NCBI RefSeq assembly: GCF_017742995.1
Contig: NZ_CP072425.1
Coordinates: forward strand, 1,116,001 to 1,180,000
Source of the DNA: Pseudoalteromonas viridis
GTDB taxonomy: Bacteria; Pseudomonadota; Gammaproteobacteria; Enterobacterales; Alteromonadaceae
Reading direction: 5' to 3'
Length of the DNA stretch: 64,000 bases
Positions 1 through 9,871 of the stretch are shown here, in pieces (positions within the stretch are counted from its first letter, which is position 1; each line of letters opens with the position of its first letter). Below the pieces are notes generated by a model that saw only the letters and a program-made list of their open reading frames with translations, was not told the origin of the DNA and did not search any database. A program made the translations under genes and the position numbers.

Positions 1-280
1 AACCCATTTTCCATTTGAGGTAGATCAACTTAGTGCGCGTTGTTATCGCTTCGAGTGGCAAAGTGGCAAACTTTAAGCATCATTAAGTCTGGATTAAGCC
101 GCTGTTGTATAAGCTTTTCCCTCACAGTGTGGCGCGGGCAGTGCAGCACCGCCTTCAATAATGTCGATGTCTGCAATCGACTTTTCCCATTTGGCATCTG
201 CCGCGTTTTTAGCCACACTAACAATCAATCAGACGCCCCAACTCGCGTCTTCTTTTTTAACCACAGTACAGGAGTAAACG

Positions 281-748
281 ATGAGCAACAGCATTGGATT
301 AGACAGTCAAAAAAGTCAGGCATTAGTAAGCAACCTCAATACCCTGTTAAGTAGTTACCAGATCCAATACATGAATGCCCGCAGTGTCCACTGGAACATC
401 AAGGGCCGTAACTTTTTTGAGTTACACGTTAAATTTGAAGAGATTTACAACCAGCTGTTACTTCAGGTTGATGAAATTGCAGAGCGTATTCTGACCATTG
501 AAGGCACCCCTTTGCACGCCTTCAGCGATTATCTGGAGCACAGCAAAATCAACGAGGCCAAAGGGATCAGCGATGGTCAGGAAGCCGTAAGAAGTTTACT
601 GGATGGCTTTACCACGCTCATTAAAATGCAGCGCGACATTCTGGAACAAGCCGGCGATGCCAGCGATGAAGGTACCGCCGCCATGATGAGCGACTACATC
701 AAAGAGCAGGAAAAGCTGGTGTGGATGCTTAAAGCTTATCTGGCATAA
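281..748 (+). CDS. dps: Dps-family ferritin-like protein
   Basis: DNA-binding protein from starved cells: a cytosolic dodecameric mini-ferritin that oxidises ferrous iron and protects DNA from oxidative damage. The 155-residue length is typical. The ferroxidase ligands are visible: His37 in an H-W-N-x-K-G motif, His49, Glu53, and the Asp64/Glu68 pair in a D-E-I-A-E-R motif. The ATG has an AGGAG ribosome site seven bases upstream (270-274). It stands alone and is followed by a strong hairpin. The 280 bases before it hold no gene. An imperfect FNR/CRP-like dyad lies at 15-28, too far upstream to assign. The family is certain; whether the protein binds DNA or only stores iron cannot be read, because it lacks a long Lys-rich N-terminal tail. 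Confidence 0.95.
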   Translation: MSNSIGLDSQKSQALVSNLNTLLSSYQIQYMNARSVHWNIKGRNFFELHVKFEEIYNQLLLQVDEIAERILTIEGTPLHAFSDYLEHSKINEAKGISDGQEAVRSLLDGFTTLIKMQRDILEQAGDASDEGTAAMMSDYIKEQEKLVWMLKAYLA

Positions 749-780
749 ACCACATCCACCGAACTCAGCGTATATAACAC

Positions 781-812
781 AGTCACCGGTTGAGTGTTAT
801 CAACCGGTGACT
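781..812. terminator. Hairpin terminator between convergent dps and oligopeptidase B
   Basis: Perfect 13-bp inverted repeat (781-793 with 800-812) around a 6-base loop, 32 bases after the dps stop and 10 bases before the convergent gene's stop. The trailing T tract is weak on both strands, so it may act as a shared bidirectional terminator or as an RNA-stabilising 3' hairpin. Confidence 0.75.
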
Positions 813-821
813 GCTTTCGTA

Positions 822-2879
822 TTAGCCCTCAAGTAAGCCAATAAAGAAGGCCATTTCCAGCGCCTTATCGTGCAGGCTCTTAAAGCGACCCGACGCGCCG
901 CCATGTCCGGCATCCATATCGGTTTTAAACAACAGCAGGTTGCTGTCTGTTTTTAACTCGCGCAATTTGGCTACCCATTTCATCGGCTCCCAGTACTGCA
1001 CTTGAGAGTCATGCAGCCCGGTTGTGACCAGAATATTGGGGTAATCTGCTGCACGCAGATTGTCATAAGGCGAGTAGGCCAGGATGGTGTGATAGTCCGC
1101 CTCATCATTGGGATTGCCCCACTCGTCGTATTCATTCGTTGTCAGCGGAATGCTTTCATCCAGCATGGTGGTCAGCACATCCAAAAAGGGCACATGACAA
1201 CCAATACCGCGATATAACTCAGGTGCCTGGTTTACCACCGCGCCCATGAGCAAGCCACCGGCACTGCCGCCCGATGCAAAAATCTTATCCGCTGCGCCAT
1301 AGCCTTGCTCGACCAGAGCACGGGTGACGTCTTCAAAGTCGTTAAAACTGTTTTGCTTGTGCGCTTTTTTGCCTTGTTCATACCAGTTTCGGCCAAGCAT
1401 TTCTGAGCCGCGAATATGGGCAATGGCATAGACAAAACCACGGTCCAGCAGGCTTAGCGTGTTGCTGGAAAAGTTCGGATCTATGGTGATCCCGTACGCA
1501 CCGTAGCCATACTGCAATAAGGGGTTGGTACCGTCTTTATTAAACCTATCTTTGCGATAAACCAGCGACACTGGCACCTCAACGCCATCACGTACACGGA
1601 TGTGTAAACGCTCAGACGCATAATGCTCCGAATTAAACTCACCCAGTACGCGCTGCTGCTTCTTCAGGGTCTTCTTGCCCCCGGCCAGTGCAAAGTCATA
1701 GATGCTGCTTGGCGTGGTCAGACTTGAATAATAAATTCGAACGGTTTCAGCCTCGGGCTCGGGGTTGTAGCCCAGGCCAGCATAGAAACAGGCATCATCA
1801 AATTTAAGCTGATAACTGCTCCCGCTGTAGTCGTGCACCACAAAGCGGATCTGGCCAAGCTCTCGCTCTGTGACTACATAGTGACTGTGGAATAACTCCA
1901 TGCCTTCAAGCAGCACGTGCTCACGGTGCGCGATTAGCTCTTCCCACTGCTCAGGCTCACTCAGCGTCTCTTTGGTGGCACGCAGCAGACGGAAATTTTT
2001 CGCTTCGCGGTTCGATACCAGATAGTAGTACTCGCCCAGCTTATCCAGTCCATATTCGTGGCCGGGTGTACGCGCCAGCAAAGGCGCAAACTCACCCAGC
2101 GGCTCATCAGCCGATAGCGCCAGAATATCGGTGGTTTCGGTCGCAGCCAGGTGGATATAAATCTCGCTTTCATCACGGCTCTTACCCAGACCCATGTAAA
2201 ACTGGCGATCCTGCTCTTCATAAACCAGTTGGTCATCACTTTGCGGTGTGCCCAGAACATGACGATATACCTGATAGCCCAGCAGGGTTTGCAAGTCTTT
2301 ACGGACATAAAACACGGTTTTGCTGTCGTTAGCCCAGACCACTTCCCCTTCGGTTTCGGTCAGTACATCTGGCAGCATCTCGCCGCTTTGCAAGTCTTTA
2401 AAGCGCACCGTATAAATGCGCCGGCCGTCGGTATCTTCACTATAGGCAAGCAAGTTATCGTTGGGGCTCACGGCCATATCACCGAGTTCAAAGAACTCAT
2501 ATGCCTCGGCCAGCTGGTTGACATCCAGCAGCAACTGCTTGTCGCTCAGGGCCTCATCACTACCCCGATAGTGACGCGCATATTCGTCGTCACCACTGAC
2601 CTCGCTCATATACCAAAAACGCCCGTCCTTCACCGGCACCGTGCTGTCATCTTTGACAATGCGCCCTTTCATTTCTTCAAATAACTGGTCCTGCAAGGCT
2701 TTGTGATCGCTCATCATCGCCTCGCAATAGGCGTTCTCAGCGTGTAAATGATCCAGGATTTGAGCGTCCTGACGCTTATCGTCACGCATCCAGTAATAGT
2801 TGTCCGTCCTTTGATGTTGGTGGTGTGTCAGGGTGTGTGGCACTTTCTTAGCCACTGGCGGGGTCAGCGTTTTGGTCAC
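822..2879 (-). CDS. ptrB: Oligopeptidase B (S9A prolyl oligopeptidase family)
   Basis: Serine peptidase that cleaves short peptides after Lys or Arg, probably cytosolic or periplasmic. It is 685 residues, matching the roughly 690 of E. coli protease II. The N-terminal two thirds form a seven-bladed propeller. The C-terminal alpha/beta-hydrolase domain has the nucleophile Ser in G-G-S-A-G-G, the Asp in a T-G-L-H-D-S-Q-V segment and the His in D-A-G-H-G-G. No signal peptide is seen. The start codon is GTG, preceded by AGGA eight bases upstream; no better ATG is available. The gene is monocistronic and convergent to dps. The family is secure; other S9A members are the only realistic alternative. 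Confidence 0.93.
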   Translation of the reverse strand: MTKTLTPPVAKKVPHTLTHHQHQRTDNYYWMRDDKRQDAQILDHLHAENAYCEAMMSDHKALQDQLFEEMKGRIVKDDSTVPVKDGRFWYMSEVSGDDEYARHYRGSDEALSDKQLLLDVNQLAEAYEFFELGDMAVSPNDNLLAYSEDTDGRRIYTVRFKDLQSGEMLPDVLTETEGEVVWANDSKTVFYVRKDLQTLLGYQVYRHVLGTPQSDDQLVYEEQDRQFYMGLGKSRDESEIYIHLAATETTDILALSADEPLGEFAPLLARTPGHEYGLDKLGEYYYLVSNREAKNFRLLRATKETLSEPEQWEELIAHREHVLLEGMELFHSHYVVTERELGQIRFVVHDYSGSSYQLKFDDACFYAGLGYNPEPEAETVRIYYSSLTTPSSIYDFALAGGKKTLKKQQRVLGEFNSEHYASERLHIRVRDGVEVPVSLVYRKDRFNKDGTNPLLQYGYGAYGITIDPNFSSNTLSLLDRGFVYAIAHIRGSEMLGRNWYEQGKKAHKQNSFNDFEDVTRALVEQGYGAADKIFASGGSAGGLLMGAVVNQAPELYRGIGCHVPFLDVLTTMLDESIPLTTNEYDEWGNPNDEADYHTILAYSPYDNLRAADYPNILVTTGLHDSQVQYWEPMKWVAKLRELKTDSNLLLFKTDMDAGHGGASGRFKSLHDKALEMAFFIGLLEG

Positions 2880-2980
2880 TCACGTGTTCCTAATTTGTTA
2901 AAAACTATTGTGACTCTAACATAGCAAATAAACGCCTGAGATGTCATGTAATTCACTGCGAGCAGCACAAGCGGGCCGCA

Positions 2981-3010
2981 TAAAACGAAAAAGGCCAGCA
3001 AATGCTGGCC
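2981..3010 (-). terminator. Rho-independent terminator of the RND operon
   Basis: Perfect 8-bp stem (2993-3000 with 3003-3010) followed on the minus strand by TTTTTCGTTTTA. It lies 28 bases after the stop of the RND pump gene, the classical position. Confidence 0.88.
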
Positions 3011-3037
3011 TCTAAAGATTGCGACTATGGTAAACCG

Positions 3038-6000
3038 TTAACCTTGTTGCTGGCTCACCTTGTTGCGGTTGAACAGCTGCGCGGCTTTACCAAATACACC
3101 GAACACTTTGCCGAATACCTTGCCGAGATCAATTAAAATGATATACAAACAAGGCACCAGTACTAAGGTGATCAGGGTTGCAAACAGCACCGCAAAACCC
3201 AGCGATACCGCCATGGGGATCACAAACTTGGCCTGCAGGCTGGTTTCAAAGATGATTGGCATAACCCCGGCAAAGGTGGTGATAGACGTCAGGGTAATGG
3301 CCCTGAAGCGCGCACAACCAGCTTCGACCACCGCATCTTTGAGCTTCACGCCTTCCTTTCTGACCTGGTTCACATAGTCCGTCATAACCAGGGAGTCATT
3401 AATCACTACACCGGCTGCGGCAATCAGACCATAGGTCGACATCATGCTCATATCCAGGCCAAAGAACCAGTGGCCCCAGATGGCACCAACCAGGCTGAAT
3501 GGGATCACCGACATAATGATTAACGGCTGACCATAGCTCTTCAGCGGCACCGCCAGCAGGATGTACACAATGAACATACCGGCAATAAAGAACATCATTT
3601 GTTCGTTGGCCTGCGCCTGATCTTCTTCGATATCACCGCCCAGCTCAGTCTTCACTTCAGGGAACTGCTCCATTAGTTTGGGCAGCAGGTTGTCTTTGAT
3701 GTTCTCAACGACCTGGTTTGGTTCAATCACCTGCTCATCAATATTGCCGTAGATATACACAGTGCGATAGCCATTTTCACGGCGAATGTAGCTCACGCCC
3801 GGACGCTCCACAAACTCAACCACATCGCCCAGCATCACGTCTTTGCCTTCAGGTGTAGTGATGACGGTGTGTCTCAAAGACGAGAACGCTTCCCTATCCA
3901 GGCGCGGATAACGCACCATAACTTTGATTTCTTCACCGTCGCGGATCACGCGCTGCGCTTCCCCACCGTAAAAACTCATGCCGACCTGATTAGCGATATC
4001 CGACAGGCTCAGGTTCAGGTCATACGCGACCTGCTTGAGCACCAGCTGTACTTCTTTGCTAGCCGGGTCGATACTTGAACTGACATCAAACAGACCCTTT
4101 TCCTGTTGCAGCATGGCAATAAACTGACGACCTGCGGCATTGAGCATATCGATATCCGGACCATACAGCAGATAGCCGAACTCCCCCTGCCCCTGGCCTT
4201 CATCGTTCACGTCGTCAATCACCAGCAGAGACTTCACACCGGCGATGTCCGGCATGTTTTCACGCCAGCGACGCGACAGTTCAAAGGCATCGAACGGACG
4301 CGCGTCTTCATCGACCAGCACTGCCAGCACGTTGCCCTCTGTGCGACCCTCATTCCAGACCATAATATTCTTGATCATGCCCTGTCCGTACTCCTGCTCG
4401 ATTTCCTCCTCCACTTTCAACATCATGTTTTCAATGGTGGTCAGGGCTTCAAGCGTCTGTGAGTCTGAGGCATTGTCGTTCAGGGTCAATTTCACCATCG
4501 GATAGTCATGGGGCACTTTGGGCATAGCAACAAAGCGCACCTGATTAGAGGTGATCAGCGAAACGCTCAGGATCAGCATACCAATAAAGCCACACAGTAC
4601 CGTCCAGCGCCACTGCACACAGGTTTCGACCAGGTTGCGATAAGGCCCATTTACAAAGGCAAAGAAACGCGTATTGAACTTAGCACGCCAGCTGCCCTCA
4701 CGCATTGGCGAAAACTTGGTATGGCCAATATGTGCAGGTAAGATCCACTTAGATTCGATCAGACTGAAGACCAGACACAGCATCACCACAACGGCAATCG
4801 ACTTAAAGAAGGCCGCTTCCGGACCGCTGGACATCACCATAGGGGCAAACACCGCCATGGTGGTCAACACCCCGAATGTGGCCGGGGTCGCCACCCGTTT
4901 GGCACCGATGACCACGTTATTGACGCCGGGCCCTTTGCGCTCAATTTCGGTATAGGCGGCCTCGCCGATGACAATGGCATCATCGACCACGATCCCCAGC
5001 ACCATAATAAAGGCAAATAAAGAAACAATATTCATGCTGATACCAAACACCGGCATCATCATAATGGCGCCCAGGAAACACACCGGCAGACCAAGCATCA
5101 CCCAAAACGCGAGCTTAAAGCGCAAGAAAATGGTCAGCATAATGGCGACCAGGATCGCCCCCTGGAACATGTTCTTTTTCATCATGGCCAGACGTGCTTC
5201 AAGGTAGTACGTCATATCAACGAAAGCCGATAACTCCACACCTTCTGGCAACGATTCATTTTTCGCTTCAATATAAGCGTGAATGGTATTGGCAATCGGC
5301 ACCATGTTTTGGTCATTGGTGGCTTTCACCGACAGATAAGCAGCGTTCACCCCATTGAGTTTGAAGTAGAACTCACCTTCGATAAACGCGTCTTTAATCT
5401 CTGCCACATCCTGCAACAGCACCTTAGCGCCATTCGACCCCACTTTAACCGGGATACGGCGGAATTCATCACCACGATATTTCTGGTTTTCGACGCGCAC
5501 TGAGATCAGGCCCGCATTGGTACGGATCTGACCGGCAGAAACATTGGTTGAATAGCGGCTAATGGCAGCGGATACGTCAGCCATCGACATGTTGTAGCGA
5601 CGCAGTGCATCCGGGTCAACTTCAATGGCAATTTCGTACTCTGGCATATTACGCTCCACCAGAGAAATATTAGACAACTGCAACAGCTCGTCTTCGATTT
5701 CTTTGGCCAACGGCTTAAGCTGTGTCAGCGGCAAGTCCGCGACCAGCGCCATTTGTACAACGTCCTGGGTAAACTCAATTTGCTGTATACGAATGGGCTC
5801 CATTGATGCGGGGAAAGTCGCAATGCCATCAACCCGAGAGCGCACTTTGTCTGCCACATCGGCCAGCTCAGCACTGGTGTCTATCTCCAGTTGCACGCTG
5901 CCACCGTTGCGAAACGCGCGGTACACGGCCTTGTCTATCTCGGTCACATCCTTGAGCGCTTCTTCTACCTTTATCAGGATACTCTCTTCGATTTCCTGTG

Positions 6001-6193
6001 GAGACGCGCCCGGATAGGTTGCATTGACGGAGATCAGGTTCAGCTCAATGGCGGGAAACATCTGCCGTTGGATAGTAAAGTAGCTGATGATACCCATGAT
6101 CAGAATAAAGCCCATCATCAGGTTCGCAGCCACTGAGTTATGTGCAAAGTAGGCTATCAGCCCCGTTTGCCTCGGTGTGTGTTGTTCACTCAT
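3038..6193 (-). CDS. RND-family efflux pump inner-membrane subunit
   Basis: Proton-driven transporter of the AcrB/MexB superfamily that exports drugs, lipophilic compounds or metabolites through a tripartite envelope complex. It is 1051 residues, with the family architecture of a first membrane helix, a large periplasmic loop, six helices, a second loop and five helices. The intramembrane charged pair appears in the V-D-D-A-I-V motif of helix 4. It begins at ATG with AGGGA upstream and lies 15 bases downstream of its periplasmic adaptor, so the two are co-transcribed. No outer-membrane TolC-like factor is present locally, so it must borrow one. The substrate cannot be predicted; this divergent branch is often annotated only as efflux RND permease. 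Confidence 0.93.
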   Translation of the reverse strand: MSEQHTPRQTGLIAYFAHNSVAANLMMGFILIMGIISYFTIQRQMFPAIELNLISVNATYPGASPQEIEESILIKVEEALKDVTEIDKAVYRAFRNGGSVQLEIDTSAELADVADKVRSRVDGIATFPASMEPIRIQQIEFTQDVVQMALVADLPLTQLKPLAKEIEDELLQLSNISLVERNMPEYEIAIEVDPDALRRYNMSMADVSAAISRYSTNVSAGQIRTNAGLISVRVENQKYRGDEFRRIPVKVGSNGAKVLLQDVAEIKDAFIEGEFYFKLNGVNAAYLSVKATNDQNMVPIANTIHAYIEAKNESLPEGVELSAFVDMTYYLEARLAMMKKNMFQGAILVAIMLTIFLRFKLAFWVMLGLPVCFLGAIMMMPVFGISMNIVSLFAFIMVLGIVVDDAIVIGEAAYTEIERKGPGVNNVVIGAKRVATPATFGVLTTMAVFAPMVMSSGPEAAFFKSIAVVVMLCLVFSLIESKWILPAHIGHTKFSPMREGSWRAKFNTRFFAFVNGPYRNLVETCVQWRWTVLCGFIGMLILSVSLITSNQVRFVAMPKVPHDYPMVKLTLNDNASDSQTLEALTTIENMMLKVEEEIEQEYGQGMIKNIMVWNEGRTEGNVLAVLVDEDARPFDAFELSRRWRENMPDIAGVKSLLVIDDVNDEGQGQGEFGYLLYGPDIDMLNAAGRQFIAMLQQEKGLFDVSSSIDPASKEVQLVLKQVAYDLNLSLSDIANQVGMSFYGGEAQRVIRDGEEIKVMVRYPRLDREAFSSLRHTVITTPEGKDVMLGDVVEFVERPGVSYIRRENGYRTVYIYGNIDEQVIEPNQVVENIKDNLLPKLMEQFPEVKTELGGDIEEDQAQANEQMMFFIAGMFIVYILLAVPLKSYGQPLIIMSVIPFSLVGAIWGHWFFGLDMSMMSTYGLIAAAGVVINDSLVMTDYVNQVRKEGVKLKDAVVEAGCARFRAITLTSITTFAGVMPIIFETSLQAKFVIPMAVSLGFAVLFATLITLVLVPCLYIILIDLGKVFGKVFGVFGKAAQLFNRNKVSQQQG

Positions 6194-6208
6194 TGTCGGT
6201 CCCTGCCG

Positions 6209-7375
6209 TTATAGCTTTTCCAGGCTGGCGCCCTGCGTGTTTGACTCATCGGCACCTGCCACTTTCACCGACATGCCACGCTGTGGATACTCAGGCAAAG
6301 TAACAACTACTTTGTCGCTGTTATTCAGGCCAGCGCCAACCAGGAAGTATTCACCTTCTTCACGGACCACTTGTACCTGACGCGGTTCAAGCTCGGCTTT
6401 GTCGTTCAGTAGCCACACGGTTTGATTATTCACCAGCTCTTGCGGCAAGCGGTAGATTTGCTTGAGGGTTTTGCCTAGAAAGCTCACTTGCACATAAGTG
6501 CCAAACTTCACTTTCGGCTGGTCGCTGTTCAGCGCATAAGGGTCATCAATCCGTACCACTAGATTGCTCATGCGCGTCTCGGTATCAACAGTACCCAGAT
6601 CGCGGTGGATCTGTGCTTCGCGGGTAAAGCCATTCACGCCTTTGTTAAACAGGGTCGCTTTGGTCCCGCTGATGGTTTCAGGCAAAAAGACGGAGTCGAA
6701 ACCGGCAATAGGGATCACGATTTCAGCTTGCTCAATGTTGTTCAGCTTGGCAACCACACTGCCTGTTGAGACAAACTGGCCCAAGCCCACATCACGAGAC
6801 ACAATCAGGCCGTTAAATGGCGCAACCACGTCGCAGTTATCCAGGTCGCGCTGGGCACGCATTAATGCCGCTTTAGCCGACTTAACCGCCGCTTTGGCGC
6901 TCATCACTTGTGGTTTACGTAAAAACAGATCGGTGTGTTTTTTGTTTGGGAAGCGTTTGGCTTCATCCGCTGCCACGTCTGCCTGCGCCTGCTCTTCTAT
7001 CAATGCCGCCTGGGCACTGGCCAGCTGAGCTTCGGCCTGCAATACCGCCGCCTCGTAATTGTCCTTCTCGATGCTGAGCAAGATGTCACCTTTAGCAACC
7101 ACACCACCCGCAACAAAGTTGGGATGCCAGTAAACCACTTCTCCGGCAACCTGAACGGATAACTGAGTTGCTTCAAGCGGCATCACTTCGCCATAGCTTT
7201 GGATCAAAACCTGATGATCCTGTGCCTGAACAGACTCGACCTGTACCACGGGGCGCGTATCTACGACCTGCTTTTCTTCCTCGCCCTTTGCGACCGCGTT
7301 GACAGCTGAAAAGCCTGCCACCCCGAGGCCCAAAGCCACAGCGGGAAAGATCCATTTTAGTGCTTGTGCTTTCAT
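6209..7375 (-). CDS. RND efflux periplasmic adaptor subunit (membrane fusion protein)
   Basis: Adaptor of 388 residues that bridges the inner-membrane RND pump to an outer-membrane channel. It has an N-terminal membrane or signal segment (about residues 9-27), then a lipoyl-like half motif, a long alpha-helical hairpin rich in Ala/Gln (about 130-190), the second lipoyl half with an A-P-F-N-G-L-I-V-S segment, and beta-barrel and membrane-proximal domains. The start is ATG with AGGTAAAG upstream. It is the first gene of a two-gene operon with the pump. A small inverted repeat 50-60 bases upstream could be the operator of a local repressor, but no regulator gene is adjacent. Confidence 0.92.
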   Translation of the reverse strand: MKAQALKWIFPAVALGLGVAGFSAVNAVAKGEEEKQVVDTRPVVQVESVQAQDHQVLIQSYGEVMPLEATQLSVQVAGEVVYWHPNFVAGGVVAKGDILLSIEKDNYEAAVLQAEAQLASAQAALIEEQAQADVAADEAKRFPNKKHTDLFLRKPQVMSAKAAVKSAKAALMRAQRDLDNCDVVAPFNGLIVSRDVGLGQFVSTGSVVAKLNNIEQAEIVIPIAGFDSVFLPETISGTKATLFNKGVNGFTREAQIHRDLGTVDTETRMSNLVVRIDDPYALNSDQPKVKFGTYVQVSFLGKTLKQIYRLPQELVNNQTVWLLNDKAELEPRQVQVVREEGEYFLVGAGLNNSDKVVVTLPEYPQRGMSVKVAGADESNTQGASLEKL

Positions 7376-7423
7376 GACTTTACCTATTGATATTTTCCTA
7401 CCGCCTATCTTACCAATATAGAG

Positions 7424-7437
7424 ACGTTCAATAACGT
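7424..7437. promoter_or_regulatory. Inverted repeat upstream of the RND operon
   Basis: ACGTT-CAAT-AACGT: perfect 5-bp arms around a 4-base spacer, about 50 bases before the adaptor's ATG in an 88-base gap between two operons. The position fits an operator near the promoter. No factor can be assigned and a repeat this short can arise by chance. Confidence 0.3.
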
Positions 7438-7463
7438 GACATTTGTAAGAATCTGTTACTGAT

Positions 7464-9857
7464 TTAGCAAAACTCTTTCAGTAGCTTGTTGGTGTGGTAG
7501 CAATCAAGCAATAAAACCATTAAAAACATAAAAGTAACAGCCAACCCGAAGCTAAACAGCACATCCATAAAGGCCAGTTTAAACACCCAACACACGCCTA
7601 AAAGTAACAAAAATGCCACAACAGCAACTGGTAAGACCTTACAAACCCGAATAATCAGGTGCTCTTTTAACAGCGTGCCAGCCTTGGCCCCCAACTGCCA
7701 CTTTATTCGCCATACCGGGGCGGATAACAGCGTCAGGTAGCCAAGTACGCCATACAAGCCGGCTCCCACCAGCAACATCATCAAGCTGCTCAAAGCAATG
7801 CCTGTGTAGGCACTGAGCCTGGCCGATTTACTCATGGCCCCAGCGTGCGCCGTCATACTGGTTAACTGAAATACACTTTGCGTAGTATCTTGTACGCGCA
7901 GCAGCGCATTCAGATCAGGTTTGGTCAATGATTGCCCGGGCGCCAGCCTGATCATCAGGTTAGTGACAAAGAAGTTGTGCGGCAGATAAACAATATCCGG
8001 GGTGCCCAGCGCTGGGGAATACACATCTTCCACAATGGCTTGCAACCTGACCGGACGCTGATTACGCGAATACAGGGTCACGCCAACATCTTGCAGCGTC
8101 AGGCCGAGCTTACTGGCCAGGCTTTGATTAATGATCACCGCTTCGGCGGGAGCATCCAGCGTCATTTGCTCTGCACTGAATTCACTGCCTGCCAGCACGC
8201 GTTGCCCAACGGTGGCAAAGTAGTCCACCCCACTCCACTGGCCAAAGGCTGTCAGCTGCCGGGCACTGTCTGGCACCGCACTGATAGGCTCCACCCAGGA
8301 CATCTCCAGCGGATGATTTGCCGCTAAGCTGACGGCTGCTATCTGGGGCTGAGCCAGTAATGCCTCGATATTGGCTTCACTCAGCTGGCGCCGGGCTTGC
8401 GCTTTTTCTTCACTGCGTTCAAAGTCCAGCTGCTGCATTTGCACTTGCATTAATCCGCTGTCATCAAACCCCTGCGCTTTGCTCATCTGCGCGCCGTAAT
8501 GACTCAACAACCAAAGGCTAAAGCACAATACCACCATGCCAATGACCAGCTGGGCGTTAATAAGCAACTGGCTCAGCCAGCCCGGTAACTGCTTTACCTG
8601 TCCTTTTCCTGAGCCACTGAGTTGTTGCCTGAGGCCGTGCAGCTCGACAAAGGCAAACACACTGCGGGCAAATCCCCATGCCAGTACGAGCGCCACCAGC
8701 CACATGCCCAGATAGGCTTGCCAGGATAAATGCAACCAGGTGATACTGCCCAGAATATCTTCTCCCCAGTATTGCACCAGCGCCAGCAGGCCTGGCGCCA
8801 GCCCCATCGCGACCAACGCGGATAACCCGAACAGTGCTACAGCATGACACAGTACCTGGCGAAACAGCCGGGACGGGCGGGCACCCAGCGCCAGATGCAG
8901 CGCCAGCTGTGCCTGGCGGCTTTTAAAATCCAGCAGATATAACGCAAATAAGTTACACAGGGTCACCACAATCACACCAAGTGCGGCGCCAAGCAACCAG
9001 CTGCCCATTGCCTGCAAAGCACCTTTGAGTTTGCTGTCGAGCGGGCGAAGGGTTAGCCTGAAACTGGTATCGCCAAAGCCATACTGCCTGGATAATTCAT
9101 TAATATCCGCACCCAATTGCAAGGCCTGTGCTTGCAACACGGTATTGGCCCCGGGCAAAGTGCGCCCAACCAGCATCAGGTTGTTGCGGATCGCCATGTG
9201 CGCATACGGGGTGATCTCGGTCGCAGTATGGCTAAAAAAGGGTAAAAACACGTCGCTGTACTGCGCCGCCCGAAACAGCTCCGGTTCGCGACTGTCCGGG
9301 GCTAATATGCCCACGACCTGAAAGCGCCGATCGTCCAGCTGAACAACCTGACCAAGGGCATCTTGCTCTGACAGATAGCGCCGTGCAAAGCGTGCACTGA
9401 CTACAACCTGGGTTGCGCTTTGCGCCTGCTGCCCCTGAAGTGTCGAGGCCGTAAAATAATGGCCACTTTGCAGCGCCATATCAAACAGCGAAAAATAACC
9501 CGGTTCGACCAGGGCCGCCGAAATACGCGGTTGCTGCGGATGATTCACATAAAGCATATCTGTGTAATACACGGGTGAGGCCTGCTCGAACAGCCCTGGG
9601 GTCTGGTGCAAATCCCAGGCTGCGGGCGCCGAGAGTGATTCACTGAGGGTTACCTCACCCTGTTCATTGCGCAACTCGCCATCAACCCAGACCAGCCGCT
9701 CAGCCTGTTCATAGGGCAATGGACCATGTGCCTGCCAGGCAAGCACGCCCGCCACCAAAAGTGCCGCCATGGCGCTGGACAGCAACAAACCAAAACAGAC
9801 TGTCATTCGCCAGCGGCGATACAGCGCACTCAGTGCATCCTGAATATCTGACCACAT
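7464..9857 (-). CDS. ABC exporter permease, FtsX/MacB type
   Basis: Inner-membrane permease of 797 residues with the duplicated layout of large FtsX-family permeases. A membrane helix (about residues 18-42) is followed by a MacB-like periplasmic domain, three helices (about 285-410), another helix (about 430-455), a second periplasmic domain, and three C-terminal helices. It is the third gene of a HlyD-like adaptor / ATPase / permease operon and starts 14 bases after the ATPase. Such systems use mechanotransmission to drive export of peptides, lipoproteins or small molecules. The operon begins at a sigma-54-type promoter, suggesting inducible expression. The substrate is unknown; a role in antimicrobial-peptide defence is only an inference from the family. 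Confidence 0.88.
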   Translation of the reverse strand: MWSDIQDALSALYRRWRMTVCFGLLLSSAMAALLVAGVLAWQAHGPLPYEQAERLVWVDGELRNEQGEVTLSESLSAPAAWDLHQTPGLFEQASPVYYTDMLYVNHPQQPRISAALVEPGYFSLFDMALQSGHYFTASTLQGQQAQSATQVVVSARFARRYLSEQDALGQVVQLDDRRFQVVGILAPDSREPELFRAAQYSDVFLPFFSHTATEITPYAHMAIRNNLMLVGRTLPGANTVLQAQALQLGADINELSRQYGFGDTSFRLTLRPLDSKLKGALQAMGSWLLGAALGVIVVTLCNLFALYLLDFKSRQAQLALHLALGARPSRLFRQVLCHAVALFGLSALVAMGLAPGLLALVQYWGEDILGSITWLHLSWQAYLGMWLVALVLAWGFARSVFAFVELHGLRQQLSGSGKGQVKQLPGWLSQLLINAQLVIGMVVLCFSLWLLSHYGAQMSKAQGFDDSGLMQVQMQQLDFERSEEKAQARRQLSEANIEALLAQPQIAAVSLAANHPLEMSWVEPISAVPDSARQLTAFGQWSGVDYFATVGQRVLAGSEFSAEQMTLDAPAEAVIINQSLASKLGLTLQDVGVTLYSRNQRPVRLQAIVEDVYSPALGTPDIVYLPHNFFVTNLMIRLAPGQSLTKPDLNALLRVQDTTQSVFQLTSMTAHAGAMSKSARLSAYTGIALSSLMMLLVGAGLYGVLGYLTLLSAPVWRIKWQLGAKAGTLLKEHLIIRVCKVLPVAVVAFLLLLGVCWVFKLAFMDVLFSFGLAVTFMFLMVLLLDCYHTNKLLKEFC

Positions 9858-9871
9858 TTAACTCAGCTCCT

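Noticed and set aside
15..28. FNR-like dyad TTGAGGTAGATCAA
   Set aside because: One mismatch to the consensus, but about 250 bases upstream of dps with no visible promoter nearby; the target gene may lie outside the window.
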